DNA of 42,035 nucleotides, from assembly GCA_024638705.1 (NCBI GenBank), contig JAHEJV010000007.1:1-42035 (forward strand), read 5' to 3'. The position numbers and the translations under genes are program-made. This document shows positions 14,875 to 21,950 of the stretch, in pieces; within the stretch, counting starts at the first letter, position 1; each line of letters opens with the position of its first letter. Below the pieces are notes generated by a model. The model saw nothing but the letters and a program-made list of their open reading frames with translations, was not told where the DNA came from and searched no databases. This DNA is from Deltaproteobacteria bacterium. Lineage in GTDB: Bacteria > Myxococcota_A > UBA9160 > SMWR01.

Positions 14875-16343
14875 TGAAGCGTCCCGAAGCCGCGCTCTTC
14901 GCGATGGCGCTGCTCACCTACGCCTATTTCTATCAGGCCGGAGGGTGGAACCAGAACGTCCGGCTCGATCACACGCGGGCGATCGTCGAGCAGGGCACGA
15001 ACCGGATCGATGCCTATGCGGCGAACACCGGCGACAAGGCGTGTCGCGGGCCGCAGGGTCGCTGCATCGCCGCGCGCCCCGGCGTCGACCACTACTATTC
15101 GGACAAGGCGCCGGGCGTCTCGTGGCTCGCGGTCCCGGTGTGGGCGGCGGTGACGTCGGCGCGCGGCGATCGCAGCGAAGCGGCGTTGGTGGCGCTCGGA
15201 TCGTACCTCGCGACCGTCTTCGTCGTGGCATTGCCGGCGGCGCTCGCGGTCGTCGCGCTCTTCGGCCTGCTCCGCGCGCTGGCGCTCGACGAGAAGACGA
15301 GCGCCGGGTTGTGTCTCGCCTGGGCGTTCGGGACGCTCGCTTTTCCCTACGCGACGTTGCTGCATGGCGTCCAGGTCGCCGCGGCGCTCGGGGCGATCGG
15401 GTTCGCCGCGCTCGTCCGCTGGCGCGACGATCCAGAGGGGCCGCGCTTCGCCACGTCACTCGCCGCCGGGCTGTCCCTCGGTGCCGCCGTCGCCGCGGAG
15501 TATCCCGCCGCGATCGTGGCCGGGGCCGTCTTCGTCTACGCCGCGACCCGGCCCTGGCGCGCGCGTCCGCGCATCCTGGCCGGGTTGCTGGTCGGCGGCG
15601 CGATCCCGGCGATCGCGCTGGCCGCCTATCACGCGACCGTCTTCGACGGCGCCTTCACCACGGGCTACGCCTTCTCGACCCAACCCCACCGCGGATCCGG
15701 CGCCTTCATGGGGATCGGCGCGCCGCGTCTCGACGCGATCGTCGGCATCACGTTCTCCCCGTACCGCGGACTCTTCTTCACCGCGCCCTGGCTGCTGCTC
15801 GCTCTGCCGGGTTGGTTTTGGCTCTGGAAGCGCGCGCGTCCGGAGGCGGCGGTGGGTCTCTTCGTCGCCGGTGCGTTCTTCTGGATGAACGTGTCCCTGC
15901 TCGACTGGCAGGGAGGCTGGGCGTCGGGACCGCGCTACCTCGCGCCGTCGCTGCCGTTCTGGGTCGTCGGCGTGGCCGGGGTCTTCCTCGCGGTGACGGA
16001 GCGGCATCGAAAGCGGCTCGGGTGGGCTTTCGTCGCCCTCGCCGGCCTCTCCGCCGCGTTCATGCTGGTCGCGACGTCGGTCGGCCCGGAAGTGAGCGAG
16101 CGGATCGAGCGTCCCTACGCGGAGCATCTGATTCCGCGGTTCGTGGCGGGCGATCTCGCCGGCAACCGGCAATCGTTCGAGATGGTCCGGCCCGCACCGA
16201 ACGGGCCGCGCCACGCGTGGAATGTCGGCGAGCGCCTCGGGCTCGAGGGGCTCGCGAGCCTGCTCCCGCTCGCCGGGATCTGGTTGGCGTGCGCGGTGTG
16301 GCTCCGCAGCACCTTCGGGCGCACCGGAGCCGCGCGGGAATAG
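14874..16343 (+). CDS. Polytopic membrane protein, glycosyltransferase (RgtA/B/C/D-like) family
   Basis: The product is 489 aa from ATG 14874. A first helix (AALFAMALLTYAYFYQAGG) leads into a loop with RLDHTRAIVEQG, then DHYYSDKAPGVSWLAVPVW, a pattern seen in GT-C-like membrane proteins. About ten more helices follow, with GGWASGPRYLAPSLPFWVVG before the last ones. The likely role is lipid-linked sugar transfer at the membrane; the substrate is unknown. An upstream in-frame ATG at 14799 would start within the 27-bp repeats and add a 25-residue Arg-rich tail before the first helix, so I prefer 14874, which overlaps the leader stop. It converges with the PEP-CTERM gene 7 bp away. Confidence 0.72.
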   Translation: MKRPEAALFAMALLTYAYFYQAGGWNQNVRLDHTRAIVEQGTNRIDAYAANTGDKACRGPQGRCIAARPGVDHYYSDKAPGVSWLAVPVWAAVTSARGDRSEAALVALGSYLATVFVVALPAALAVVALFGLLRALALDEKTSAGLCLAWAFGTLAFPYATLLHGVQVAAALGAIGFAALVRWRDDPEGPRFATSLAAGLSLGAAVAAEYPAAIVAGAVFVYAATRPWRARPRILAGLLVGGAIPAIALAAYHATVFDGAFTTGYAFSTQPHRGSGAFMGIGAPRLDAIVGITFSPYRGLFFTAPWLLLALPGWFWLWKRARPEAAVGLFVAGAFFWMNVSLLDWQGGWASGPRYLAPSLPFWVVGVAGVFLAVTERHRKRLGWAFVALAGLSAAFMLVATSVGPEVSERIERPYAEHLIPRFVAGDLAGNRQSFEMVRPAPNGPRHAWNVGERLGLEGLASLLPLAGIWLACAVWLRSTFGRTGAARE

Positions 16344-16350
16344 CGCGCGC

Positions 16351-17064
16351 CTAGCGTCGCATGCGCCTCCGCGCTGCGAGGCCGATCAGCCCGCTGCCCA
16401 GTAGCAGCGCCGTGCCGGGCTCGGGGATCGGAACCGCCGCGAACTCCCTGATCGTGACCGACGACGTGTTGGTGATGTTCGTGAACACGAGGCGGATCGT
16501 CTGGATGTCGTTCGCGTCGAGGTTCGGGAAGATCGCGAGATCGATGAAGTTGTTCCCGTTGGTGAGCGCGACCGGTGCCGCGGTGTTCACCTGTCCGATC
16601 GGGTTGGTCGGGTTGAACGACTCGTAGAGGTAGACCTGGACCTTGGCCCCCGGACCGGTCGTCGAGACGTTGAGCAGCAGGTTCGTCGCCGTGCTGAAGT
16701 CGGCGCCGAGCACGCCGGGCGGGATCAGGTTTGCCGCGCCGTCCGCGATGCCGTCGTAGTAGAGGTTGAACGAGGCGTTGAAGCTCGAGTCGTGCGAGAG
16801 GGTGAGCGAGCCGCCCGAAACCTCAGCCGTGGCGGTGTCGCCGACACCCGCGGCGCGGGCGTTGGTGAGGCGGACGCCACCGAGCACGCTGCTTCCGGGA
16901 AGCCCGCTCTGCTCGGCGAAGGTCGGCTGGGCGATGTCGCCGCTGTCGACGAGGACGAAATCGCCGGACTCGAAATCGTCGATGATCGTGGTGGTCGCGG
17001 CTGCGGGTGCGACCAGGGCGATCGTGGCAATGGCAGCAATCGAGGGGCTGAGCAGGTGCTTCAC
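16351..17064 (-). CDS. PEP-CTERM sorting domain-containing exported protein
   Basis: The 237-aa product has a signal peptide (KHLLSPSIAAIATIALVAPAAAT), a Gly/Asn/Thr-rich all-beta mature region, and a C-terminal VPIPEPGTALLLGSGLIGLAARRRMRR tail: Pro-Glu-Pro, a transmembrane helix and a basic cluster. This tail is cut by an exosortase (EpsH/XrtA type), which is not in this window, and such proteins are usually tied to exopolysaccharide or biofloc. The mature part (DDFESGDFVLVDSGD, FNLYYDG, LANITNTSS-like strands) resembles jelly-roll surface domains. Start GTG 17064 is supported by AGGAG 7 bases upstream. A sigma-54-type promoter and a nested hairpin precede it. Confidence 0.85.
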   Translation of the reverse strand: MKHLLSPSIAAIATIALVAPAAATTTIIDDFESGDFVLVDSGDIAQPTFAEQSGLPGSSVLGGVRLTNARAAGVGDTATAEVSGGSLTLSHDSSFNASFNLYYDGIADGAANLIPPGVLGADFSTATNLLLNVSTTGPGAKVQVYLYESFNPTNPIGQVNTAAPVALTNGNNFIDLAIFPNLDANDIQTIRLVFTNITNTSSVTIREFAAVPIPEPGTALLLGSGLIGLAARRRMRR

Positions 17065-17089
17065 GGAACTTCTCCTGGTGATCGGAACA

Positions 17090-17132
17090 GGGAAGTCCGG
17101 ACGCACGGCGACACGCCGTAGCCCCCCTTCCC
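17090..17132 (-). promoter_or_regulatory. Nested hairpin in the PEP-CTERM 5' leader
   Basis: Inner arms ACGGCG (17105-17110) and CGCCGT (17114-17119) pair perfectly around a 3-nt loop. Outer arms GGGAAG (17090-17095) and CTTCCC (17127-17132) can pair outside them. The structure would lie between the predicted transcription start and the AGGAG ribosome site, so it could affect stability or translation. No known riboswitch consensus was recognised. Confidence 0.4.
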
Positions 17133-17152
17133 AAGGGCGCGCAGGAGAAGAC

Positions 17153-17168
17153 AGCAAGGATTGTGCCG
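17153..17168 (-). promoter_or_regulatory. Sigma-54 (RpoN)-type promoter for the PEP-CTERM gene
   Basis: Read on the minus strand, the site is CGGCAC-N5-TTGCT. It matches the -24/-12 consensus TGGCAC-N5-TTGCW except for the first base, with the required GG-N10-GC spacing. The predicted start lies near 17141, giving a leader of about 77 nt to GTG 17064. PEP-CTERM genes in several proteobacteria are RpoN/PrsR-dependent (established), which supports the call. Confidence 0.65.
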
Positions 17169-17404
17169 AGAGCGGATTCTTCCAACGAAAACGGAAGGTT
17201 TGGACCCTAACGACCGTGTTCGGGCGGGAGAGGTGAAATCCCGTCTGTTCCCCGCAGGCCGACGCGGAACGTCCCGCCGAAGAAAGGGAAAAAGTTTTCT
17301 TCGATTGGCGAACGGCTTGCCCAGACGGGTCGAACCGGGGCATCTCGCAGCACTTAGACGCTCGGCCGTCAGTACCACGCGCGCGACTCGCAGTCGCCGA
17401 TCCG

Positions 17405-17432
17405 CTCGTCGATGGGGTGTCCCATCGACGAG
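17405..17432. terminator. 12-bp perfect hairpin with 4-nt loop, possible terminator
   Basis: CTCGTCGATGGG (17405-17416) pairs completely with 17421-17432 around GTGT. No T-run flanks it on either strand. It lies 170 bp downstream of the thiolase stop on the minus strand and ahead of the PEP-CTERM promoter, so it may insulate the two units. Termination is not proven by the sequence. Confidence 0.4.
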
Positions 17433-17603
17433 CCGCCGGAGCGCGGTGGTGAGTCCGAGCGCCGCGAATCCGCACATCGACGCGATCGGATTGGCGGCCA
17501 CGGGCGGCGCGATGCCGGTGAGCCACCAGACGGCCGCGAAGATTCAGCAGGCGAGGGCGAGCCCGGGAACTCGCGGCCCCACCCGCATGGGAAGCCCGTT
17601 CGC

Positions 17604-18758
17604 CTAATCCCGACCCAGGATCGCGATGCCGCAGGTCGTCGGCGGACCCCCGATGTTGTGGGAGAGTGCGAGGCTCGCGCCTTCCACCTGCCGCGGCCCG
17701 GCGCGTCCCTGCAGCTGCAGCGTGTTCTCGTAGATCATCCGCACGCCGGTCGCGCCGGTCGGATGCCCGAAGGTCTTGAGGCCCCCGTCCGTGTTCACCG
17801 GCAGCTCGCCGTCGAGCTGGAAGGTGCCACTGGCGATGTGGTCCTTTGCTTCGCCCTTCTTGCACAGGCCGAGGTCTTCGTAGGTGAGCATCTCGGTGAG
17901 CGTGAAGCAGTCGTGGAGCTGCACGACGTCGAGCTCGCGGAAGGGCTCGGTGATGCCGGCCTGGGCGTAGGCGTCCTTCGCGGCGTAGATCGTCGGCTTC
18001 CAGGCGAGGAAGTCGAAGTCGGGGTCGCGCTGGGGATGCTCCGCGACGGCGATCGAAACGGCCTTCACCATCACCGGGTCATCGCGGAAGCTCTTCGCGA
18101 GGTCGGCGCGGGTGATGACGCAGGCGGCGGCGCCGTCGCTCTGGGCCGCGCAGTCGAACAGGCCGAAGGGCCACGAGATGATGCGCGCCTTGAGCACGTC
18201 GTCGACGGTGATCTCCTTCTTGAGCATCGACTTCGGCGCGAGCGTGCCGTTGTGGTGGTTCTTGACGGCGATCTTCGCGAGATCTTCCCGGCCCGCGTCG
18301 AAGGTCTCGAAGTAGCGCGCCGCGCACAGCGAGAACCAGCCGGCCGGCGTCGACGGCAGCCCGCGTACGCGGTCGAAGGCCACCGACGGGCCGGACACGC
18401 CGCGGTCCTTCGGCTTGTCGAAGCCGACGACGAGCACGGTGTCGTACATGCCGCACGCCACCGAGAAAACGCCGAAACGGAACGCGTCGGTGCCGGTCTG
18501 GCAGTAGTCGGAGACGATGCTGATCGGCTTGCCGAAGAGCTTGAGCGCTTCGGCGATCTCGGCGCTGCCCTCGCGCGGATAGACCGCGCCGGCGAACACC
18601 GCCTCGATGCGGTTCTGCGGGTCGTCGATGCCGGCGTCGGCGTAGGCCTCGTAGGCCGCGTCGACGATCATGTCCTCGCGGCTCTGGTCCCAGTTCTCGC
18701 CGAACTGGCACGCGCCGACGCCGACCACGGCCACCTTGTCTCGGATCGATTCGCTCAT
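17604..18758 (-). CDS. SCP2-type thiolase family protein (acetyl-CoA acetyltransferase-like)
   Basis: This 384-aa thiolase probably cleaves a beta-ketoacyl-CoA, or condenses two acyl-CoAs. Cys86 in SDYCQTGTDAF is the expected nucleophile, His282 in HDCF replaces the Asn-Glu-Ala-Phe block as in SCP2-type enzymes, and GHPTGATG (His332) and a late Cys (PPTTCGIAI) complete the usual set. The length is normal for the family. A GGAG precedes ATG 18758. It lies 33 bp after the HMG-CoA-synthase-like/DUF35 fusion on the same strand, so that protein may be its partner; DUF35 proteins are common accessory subunits of such thiolases. Confidence 0.87.
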   Translation of the reverse strand: MSESIRDKVAVVGVGACQFGENWDQSREDMIVDAAYEAYADAGIDDPQNRIEAVFAGAVYPREGSAEIAEALKLFGKPISIVSDYCQTGTDAFRFGVFSVACGMYDTVLVVGFDKPKDRGVSGPSVAFDRVRGLPSTPAGWFSLCAARYFETFDAGREDLAKIAVKNHHNGTLAPKSMLKKEITVDDVLKARIISWPFGLFDCAAQSDGAAACVITRADLAKSFRDDPVMVKAVSIAVAEHPQRDPDFDFLAWKPTIYAAKDAYAQAGITEPFRELDVVQLHDCFTLTEMLTYEDLGLCKKGEAKDHIASGTFQLDGELPVNTDGGLKTFGHPTGATGVRMIYENTLQLQGRAGPRQVEGASLALSHNIGGPPTTCGIAILGRD

Positions 18759-18791
18759 GAGGGCTCCATCTGCGCGATCAAGACCGGGCGG

Positions 18792-20201
18792 TCAGATCTG
18801 GGAGATCGGACTCGCCTTCCAGAAGTAGTTGGGCTTGCCGCCGGCGTCGTGAATCTTGCGGAACACGTACTCGACGGGGAGGTCGAGGGCGACGCTGCCG
18901 GGCCGGATGTTCGCCATCTGCACCTGTACGCGGCAGCCCTCCACCTCGGTCATCACCATGATCGTGGGCGGCTCGGCGGCGGGGAAGAAGTAGTCGAAGG
19001 TGTAGGCGAGCAGCTTCCCCTGTTTGTCGGAGAGGCGGAAGGGCTCCCACTTGTCCTTCTCGAAGCACTTCGTGCACACGCGCTGCTTCGGGAAGTGGAG
19101 CTGGCCGCAGTTCTGGCAGCGGGCGGCGAGGAAGGCGATGTCCGCGTCGCGCTCGCGCAAGCGGATCGTCGCCGAGAGGCCGAGATCCATGCCGGATTCC
19201 CATTCCTTCGGGTCGAGCTTCCGCGCCTTGAGATAGGTGTCGTAGCTCTTGAGGGCGCGGCGGCGCTCGAGGTGCCACGTCATGCCGCGCCGCGCGGGCA
19301 GCTTCGCGATCGCGTCGGTCACCTCGAAGGAGAGCGCGTGGGCGCCGTCGCCGTAGCTCGCCACGACGAGGCGCTCTCCCGCCTGGGCGCTCTCGAGCGC
19401 ATGGGCGAAGAGCATCAACGCGAAGGGCGTGCCCGTGTTGCCGAGCTTCCCGAAGAGCGGGTCCTGCACCTGCGCGGGTTTGAAGCCGACCTTGCGGACG
19501 ACGCCGCCGAGGCTGCGCGCGTCGGGCGCGAAGAGGGCGGCCTTCGCGAAGGCGTCCGCGCCGCGGCCCGTCTTTTCGAAGAGGCCCTGCAACGCGCCGA
19601 CGAGGTTCGGCGTGTAGCCCTCCTGGATCGCGAAGCGGTCTTCCCAGGTGTGGGTGAAGCGCTCGCCGTCGCTGCGCCAGACGTCCTGGAGCTCGTCGGC
19701 GATGGCGGACGCCGCTTCGAAGCGCGCGACCGGGGCGTCGCTGACGAGGAACGCGACCGCACCGTCGCCGAGCTTGCCTTCGAGCGCGCCGCGCGGCGCG
19801 CCCATCCGGCAGTCGCTCGCGACGACGAGCACCTTGCCGCGCGCGCCCGCGCTGACGGCGTGGATCGCGCTCTCGAGCGCGGCGGTGCCGGCGCGCAGTG
19901 AGCCCGCGTGGTCCTGGGTGGCGACGTCGCGACGCAGGTCGAGGGCCTTCGCGATCAGCGCGGCGCCCTGTTTCTCGGCGAGCGGATAGGTGGTCGACGC
20001 GAAGTAGACGGCGTCGACGGTGTCGCGCGCGACACCGGTCAGGCAGTCGACGGCGGCGGTCACCGCCATCGTGATCGCGTCCTCGTCGTAGTCGGCGACG
20101 GCCTTCTCGGGCCCACCCTCCTTCGAAGGGCGGCCGGCGATCAGCGAGAGCGGCAGTCGGGTCAGCGGGATGTACGCGCCGTACGCTTCGATTCCGGGCA
20201 T
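18792..20201 (-). CDS. HMG-CoA synthase-like (KAS III fold) protein fused to zinc-ribbon/OB-fold DUF35
   Basis: The product is 469 aa. Residues 1-340 follow the KAS III/HMG-CoA synthase fold (MPGIEAYGAYIPLTRL, then AVYFASTTYPLAEKQGA, then DHAGSLRAGTAALESA). The position normally held by the acyl-accepting Cys is Ser101 in AGSLRAGTAAL, so classical condensation chemistry is unlikely. Residues 362-379 form a zinc ribbon (Cys362, Cys365, Cys376, Cys379) followed by a DUF35 OB fold (YTFDYFFPAAEPPTIMVMTEVEG). It probably acts as an acyl-CoA-binding scaffold with the downstream thiolase. This fused architecture recurs in actinobacterial and deltaproteobacterial genomes (from general knowledge). Confidence 0.8.
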   Translation of the reverse strand: MPGIEAYGAYIPLTRLPLSLIAGRPSKEGGPEKAVADYDEDAITMAVTAAVDCLTGVARDTVDAVYFASTTYPLAEKQGAALIAKALDLRRDVATQDHAGSLRAGTAALESAIHAVSAGARGKVLVVASDCRMGAPRGALEGKLGDGAVAFLVSDAPVARFEAASAIADELQDVWRSDGERFTHTWEDRFAIQEGYTPNLVGALQGLFEKTGRGADAFAKAALFAPDARSLGGVVRKVGFKPAQVQDPLFGKLGNTGTPFALMLFAHALESAQAGERLVVASYGDGAHALSFEVTDAIAKLPARRGMTWHLERRRALKSYDTYLKARKLDPKEWESGMDLGLSATIRLRERDADIAFLAARCQNCGQLHFPKQRVCTKCFEKDKWEPFRLSDKQGKLLAYTFDYFFPAAEPPTIMVMTEVEGCRVQVQMANIRPGSVALDLPVEYVFRKIHDAGGKPNYFWKASPISQI

Positions 20202-20252
20202 GGCGCCGACGATAGCCGCAGTCTCCGCGGCCTGCTGCCGGTCGCGAGCCCT

Positions 20253-20585
20253 CTAGTTCGTCCTGCGCGGCGTCAACAGCTCGTATCGCTCACCGTCGAA
20301 GCCGCCGAAGAGTTCACTCACCTGGGGATGGGCGATCGGCTCGCCGGACTCGTCCGGCACCAGGTTCTGCTCGGAGACATACGCGATGTAGGTCGTCTTC
20401 TCGTTCTCGGCGAGCAGGTGGTAGTAGGGCTGGTCTTTGCGCGGTCGCTTGTCCTCGGGGATCGACTGCCACCATTCTTCGGTGTTCGAAAAGGTAGGGT
20501 CGACGTCGAAGATCACGCCCCGAAAGGGGTAGAAGCGGTGGCGTACGACCTGGCCGATCGAGAACTTGGCATCGCGGAGCTGCAC
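20253..20585 (-). CDS. hspQ: Heat shock protein HspQ (YccV-like hemimethylated-DNA-binding family)
   Basis: The 110-aa protein carries the full HspQ signature: AKFSIGQVVRHRFYPFRGVIFDVDP, NTEEWWQSIP, and RPRKDQPYYHLLAENE. HspQ is a small cytoplasmic factor that stimulates Lon proteolysis and was first described as binding hemimethylated oriC. The start is GTG 20585. It stands alone on the minus strand, divergent from the YqiA-like hydrolase with only 22 bp between the starts, so the promoters must overlap one or other gene. The length is normal. Confidence 0.92.
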   Translation of the reverse strand: MQLRDAKFSIGQVVRHRFYPFRGVIFDVDPTFSNTEEWWQSIPEDKRPRKDQPYYHLLAENEKTTYIAYVSEQNLVPDESGEPIAHPQVSELFGGFDGERYELLTPRRTN

Positions 20586-20607
20586 GGCGAGCTACTGTAG
20601 CCGCTCG

Positions 20608-21117
20608 ATGCGTCGCGACCTCCGCGTGCAGTTCGTCCACGGTCTCGAGTCGAGTCCGCAAGGCGTGAAGGCCCAGCTCCTCGCCGAGCACTTCGACGCG
20701 CGGACGCCGGAGATGAACACCCGCGATTTCGAGGGCAGCATCGCCGCGCAGACCCGGGCCCTCGAAGCGTTCGATCCCCACGTGATCGTCGGGTCCTCCT
20801 ACGGCGGGGCGATCCTCGTGGCGATGATTCAGCGCGGCGTCTGGCGCGGGCCGACGCTACTCATCGCCCAGGCCGCATTGCGCCGCGGGCTGCCCGCCGC
20901 GCTGCCCGAGGAGCAGGACATCTGGCTCGTGCACGGCAGCCGCGACGACATCATCGGCGTCGAGGACAGCCGCGTGCTCGCGCGTGCCGGCACGCCGGGA
21001 CGCGTGCGCCTGATCGAGATCGACGACGTGCACGCGTGTCACACGACGGTGGAGGACGGGCGGCTGGTCGCGTGGGTGGCCGAGCTCGGGGCGCTCGCGG
21101 AGGGCGCTGGCGACTAG
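20608..21117 (+). CDS. YqiA-like alpha/beta hydrolase
   Basis: The 169-aa product belongs to the small serine-esterase/YqiA-type alpha/beta hydrolases. VQFVHGLESSPQGVKAQLL is the first strand and oxyanion loop, VGSSYGGAI contains the nucleophile Ser, DIWLVHGSRDDII carries the Asp and DVHACHTT the catalytic-region His. It has no lid domain, consistent with its short length. The substrate is unknown; esters of short acyl groups are typical for the family. ATG 20608 was chosen because earlier in-frame codons lie inside hspQ. Its stop overlaps the nitroreductase stop by 4 bp. Confidence 0.75.
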   Translation: MRRDLRVQFVHGLESSPQGVKAQLLAEHFDARTPEMNTRDFEGSIAAQTRALEAFDPHVIVGSSYGGAILVAMIQRGVWRGPTLLIAQAALRRGLPAALPEEQDIWLVHGSRDDIIGVEDSRVLARAGTPGRVRLIEIDDVHACHTTVEDGRLVAWVAELGALAEGAGD

Positions 21118-21722
21118 GGCTTTGCGAACGCCGCCCGATGTCCCCAGGCCCCGGCGAACACGAGCTCTTCGAGCGGCTTGCGCGTGCGCGGTGCGGCGTC
21201 GCGGTCGCGCATGCCCTCGGGCGTCGCAGCGCTCTCGCCCGCGTACCCGATCGCGAGCGCGGTCAGCGGCTCGGCCTCGTCGGGCACACCGTAGAGGTCA
21301 CGCACGCGCTGGGGCTCGATGCCGATCATCTGGTGTACGTGCATGCCGCGTGAAGTGGCCTCGAAGCTGAGGTTCCCGGCGGCCAGCCCGAGATCGTGAT
21401 GGGCCGCCTTGTTCGGCTTCCCGTTGCGCGAGAAGGTGGTGATCGCAACGCCGACGGCCAACACCGGAGCGTGTCGCGCCCAGTTCTGGTTCGCCTCGAC
21501 GAGGGTGGAGAGCAGCCGGTCGAACGCCTCGGCGTCTTCACGCTGCGCGACGATCCAGCGCCAGGGCTGTTCGTTGTAGGACGAGGCCGCCCAGCGGGCG
21601 GCCTCGAAGAGCGACGCGAGATCGTCGGGGTCGACGGACTCGTCCGACCAGGCATACGGGCTCCAGCGCTCGGCGACGAGGGCATGGACGGGATGGTCGG
21701 TGGAGGCGGTCTTCGTGGACAT
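21114..21722 (-). CDS. Nitroreductase family protein
   Basis: The 202-aa FMN-dependent oxidoreductase probably reduces nitro groups, quinones or other acceptors with NAD(P)H. RWSPYAWSDESVDPDDLASLFEAARWAASSYNEQPWRWIV is the typical N-terminal FMN-binding region. HHDLGLAAGNLSFEATSRGMHVHQMIG is the central helix, and PLTALAIGY precedes the C-terminal tail. The length and the order of motifs are normal for small nitroreductases. It is a single-gene unit converging with the hydrolase (4-bp overlap) and separated from the LLM gene by 228 bp. Confidence 0.88.
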   Translation of the reverse strand: MSTKTASTDHPVHALVAERWSPYAWSDESVDPDDLASLFEAARWAASSYNEQPWRWIVAQREDAEAFDRLLSTLVEANQNWARHAPVLAVGVAITTFSRNGKPNKAAHHDLGLAAGNLSFEATSRGMHVHQMIGIEPQRVRDLYGVPDEAEPLTALAIGYAGESAATPEGMRDRDAAPRTRKPLEELVFAGAWGHRAAFAKP

Positions 21723-21950
21723 GGAGTCTCCGTGGAATCGGTGGGGCTCGATCCGGTCAGTCGAGATCGAACCACAGAAAATGGGTCATCGTGAACATGT
21801 CGGGCCCTCCGCCCGTTCCGATGCCGGCGGGTTACAGGAAGGACAGCCCGGAGCGGGAAGCCGGAACGGCGCGGCGGCCGGCGCGGGGTCGGTGCATAGT
21901 AGGGGGCCTTCCGCGCCTCGCGCGTTCCCCTTTTCGAATGGAGCCTTCCT

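Larger units (their letters stand above)
17065..17603. other. 539-bp stretch without a confident gene
   Basis: The part next to the PEP-CTERM gene holds its leader: nested hairpin, sigma-54-type promoter and a CTTCC-N9-GGAAG inverted repeat (17179-17197) that could bind an activator. The middle has lower GC and no codon bias. A 12-bp perfect hairpin stands at 17405-17432. On the minus strand, bases about 17430-17543 translate to a codon-biased hydrophobic segment (IFAAVWWLTGIAPPVAANP) preceded in frame by TGA at 17544-17546 and, 14 codons earlier, ATG 17588. This could be a decayed small membrane-protein gene. Confidence 0.6.

Noticed and set aside
17065-17300. GEMM-type cyclic-di-GMP riboswitch before the PEP-CTERM gene
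   Set aside because: The two-stem layout with the conserved GGNCACGCAC-like and GNAACGC-like blocks is not present; only simple hairpins are.
17544-17546. Selenocysteine reading of the TGA in the hydrophobic minus-strand fragment
   Set aside because: No SECIS-like stem with a suitable loop just downstream, and the flanking residues match no known selenoprotein. Decay or error is simpler.
17412-19901. 829-codon plus-strand frame opposite the thiolase and fusion genes
   Set aside because: No conserved motifs; the minus frames encode clear thiolase and HMG-CoA-synthase-like/DUF35 proteins.
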